A DNA stretch of 64,000 nt from Chrysophaeum taylorii (Eukaryota; Sar; Pelagophyceae; Pelagomonadales; Pelagomonadaceae), in contig JAQMWT010000006.1 of NCBI GenBank assembly GCA_029834535.1, forward strand, positions 1 to 64,000. The letters run 5' to 3'. Within the stretch, counting starts at the first letter, position 1. Every line of letters starts with the position of its first letter. The notes under the pieces are model-generated. The model saw nothing but the letters and a program-made list of their open reading frames with translations, made no database searches and was not told the DNA's origin. Of this stretch, positions 62,476-64,000 are shown piece after piece. The translations under genes were made by a program, and so were the position numbers.

Positions 62476-64000
62476 TCAGAGAATAGTCGGAAAAGCCGCC
62501 AAGGGTTTGGAATGAATCTCGGTCGACATCTCCTTCTCTGCTTGGATAGGGAATAGTGCCCCTTTCGTTTTGAGAAGTTTAAGGTCGAGAGGTTCAACCA
62601 TCTCGTCTTCTCCGTCAACACCCAAGACTTTCAGGCCGATAGGTTGTACCTGAACTTCCCGTTTGTTTGTTGTAGCTGCTTTTTTCCTTAAAGTTGCGTC
62701 CGTTACCGCGCTCGAGGCACGCGGCCAAGGCATACAGCAGGACAACGACGTTAGTAAGCGCACCGAGTTCCGTGGCGTAATCGCGCTCGTATGACTTGTA
62801 CACGTATATCTCAACTTGGTAACGAGATGAAGACAGGAAGGGGTGATCGTCACTCCCGTAATCCATTAATACAACTGCCAACTCACCACCCCGTTGAGAC
62901 ACTTTGCGCGCGACGAGTTGTACCATGGGAGCAGCACCAAAAGCCATGGATTCGTGGTGCAAATGACCATGAGGACGGAAGCATACACAACACGTTGAGC
63001 ATTCATCGCCTTGGTGTTAAGAAATTTTTGTTTGGCGCATAGCCGTGGTCATTGAAAGTAACGTGCTGCAGGCGCAGCGAGTGATTCATAGCGAACGAGA
63101 GCACAACTCGAGCAGATGTGATTGAGAGACCGGTCCAGAAGAACGCCCAGCGTCAGTCGACGCTGCGGAAGCAGACGAAGAGACCATCGCACCCGGCATC
63201 AACCACGGCAAAAAATAGGAAAGTGACCGTGGAGACTTTTTCGCCGAACTGATAGCACATCTCCCTAGTGATAAGTCTTCGTTCGCGCAACGCTGCGACG
63301 ATGACATACCATCCCACGAGGGTGAGCAGCAAAATAAGCACCAAGCAGTCTTCCTGGTTTTCGACTGAGGCGTGGTACCCGGCTGACGCTGTGTCCGGGG
63401 CAATGTCAATACGCTGCACGTACATCGTAGGCCCGAGCGTCGGCCCCGGACTTGGTTGCGGCGTGGATGTGGGCCTCGGCGAGCTCGTCGGCTCATGCGA
63501 AGGCATAGCTGTCGGGAGGCCCGTGGGACTTGTCGAGGTCGTCGGCCCACGCGAAGGTGAAATCGTGGGTATTACCGACGGTGCCAGAGTGATGGTCGGT
63601 GCTGCACGTGGGCACGCGGTCGGCGAGAGCGAACTGCCTACCTGGAACGTCCCCGTGTAAAACTCGTACATCCCCCCAGGTTCGATGCTGACGCTTGTCG
63701 AAGAAAGGAATCGTCGGGTGCGCGAGTCTCATGAACTGGCCAGCAGATTTCGCCGTCCAGACGTGAGCGTTGGGGTGATATACGTTACGATGCGATAGTC
63801 CTCGCTGAAGCCCAGCGTCGGTGCTTCGACCGTGTAGTTCAACGCCATTGTGGTTTCAGTACTCGCCTCTACAAGCAGTGTTACATTCGCCTCAATAAGA
63901 TCAGAGATTTCAAGGCATGGATTGTCTGCGTCTCCGGCAGCACACAAATATGCCGTGGTTTTGACCTCGAGGGCAGCCGTCGATTCAAATGTATACGAAA
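62476..64000 (-). pseudogene. PT-rich multi-pass surface protein, C-terminal part, in-frame stop
   Basis: The minus strand is open from the window edge to near 63729: LCAAGDADNPCLEISDLIEA, VTLLVEASTETTMALNYTVE. An in-frame TGA at 63729-63731 follows LLASS, then the same frame continues with SIEPGGMYEFYTGTFQVGSS. A Thr/Ser/Pro-rich stalk comes next (APTITLAPSVIPTISPSRGP and more PT repeats). After it come hydrophobic helices CLVLILLLTLVGWYVIVAAL and TVTFLFFAVVDAGCDGLFVC. Further coding-like pieces (WAFFWTGLSITSARVVLSFA; GALTNVVVLLYALAACLE) follow in other frames to about 62500. It looks like an extracellular protein with a stalk and several membrane helices, as known in stramenopiles. Whether it is broken, spliced or read through cannot be settled. 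Confidence 0.5.

Overview
The window is eukaryotic nuclear DNA. It holds GC-rich, almost intron-less genes packed tens of bases apart, with AT-richer, repeat-filled stretches between them. The recognisable genes are eukaryotic: a PPWD1-type WD40-cyclophilin, ZSWIM2-like ligase, myotubularin, G-beta, GPT2/SCT1-like acyltransferase, REX1-B, tyrosinase and a CIMIP1-like ciliary protein. The ciliary-type protein, the tyrosinase, the PT-rich surface protein and the compact genes fit a flagellated protist. A stramenopile alga (pelagophyte-like) is my best guess, but that is inference.

Layout. 1-18.6 kb: the end of one gene, then a small host ORF split by a Ty3/gypsy-type LTR element on the minus strand (383-18508). 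Inside the gypsy copy sits a second, 8.4-kb LTR element (792-9212). It has 187-bp LTRs, a GATAA target duplication, no recognisable pol and long reading frames of unknown kind. Inside that sits a 5'-truncated LINE with a (TTAG)n tail. 18.6-22 kb: a ubiquitin-fold-like gene, an uncertain Arg-rich ORF and a DCC oxidoreductase. 22-33 kb: dense gene island (CIMIP1-like, unknown, hydrolase-PDZ, PPWD1, REX1-B, SAM, tyrosinase, ZSWIM2-like, membrane protein). 33-38 kb: repeat block with three direct copies of a Helitron/Pif1-helicase remnant, LINE pieces and a SINE. 38.5-46.5 kb: second gene island (MFS carrier, Cys-rich/cupin-like protein with one 71-nt intron, O-fucosyltransferase-like, myotubularin). 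46.5-49.7 kb: repeats, including a near-perfect palindromic MITE and two SINEs. 49.7-58.3 kb: sulfotransferase, tandem duplications, G-beta, acyltransferase and a small two-helix membrane protein. 58.3-64 kb: microsatellite, degenerate sequence, and the end of a PT-rich multi-pass surface protein running off the window.

There are no operons. Neighbouring genes mostly form divergent or convergent pairs with very short spacers, and one convergent pair shares a single TTAA as both stop codons. Several genes fit endomembrane and surface work (fucosyltransferase, sulfotransferase, myotubularin, acyltransferase, PT-rich protein), but nothing shows they act in one pathway. The most unusual finds are the pol-less LTR element with a four-times repeated PPT-like motif, and a SINE family that shares its 3' tail with a LINE in the same window.
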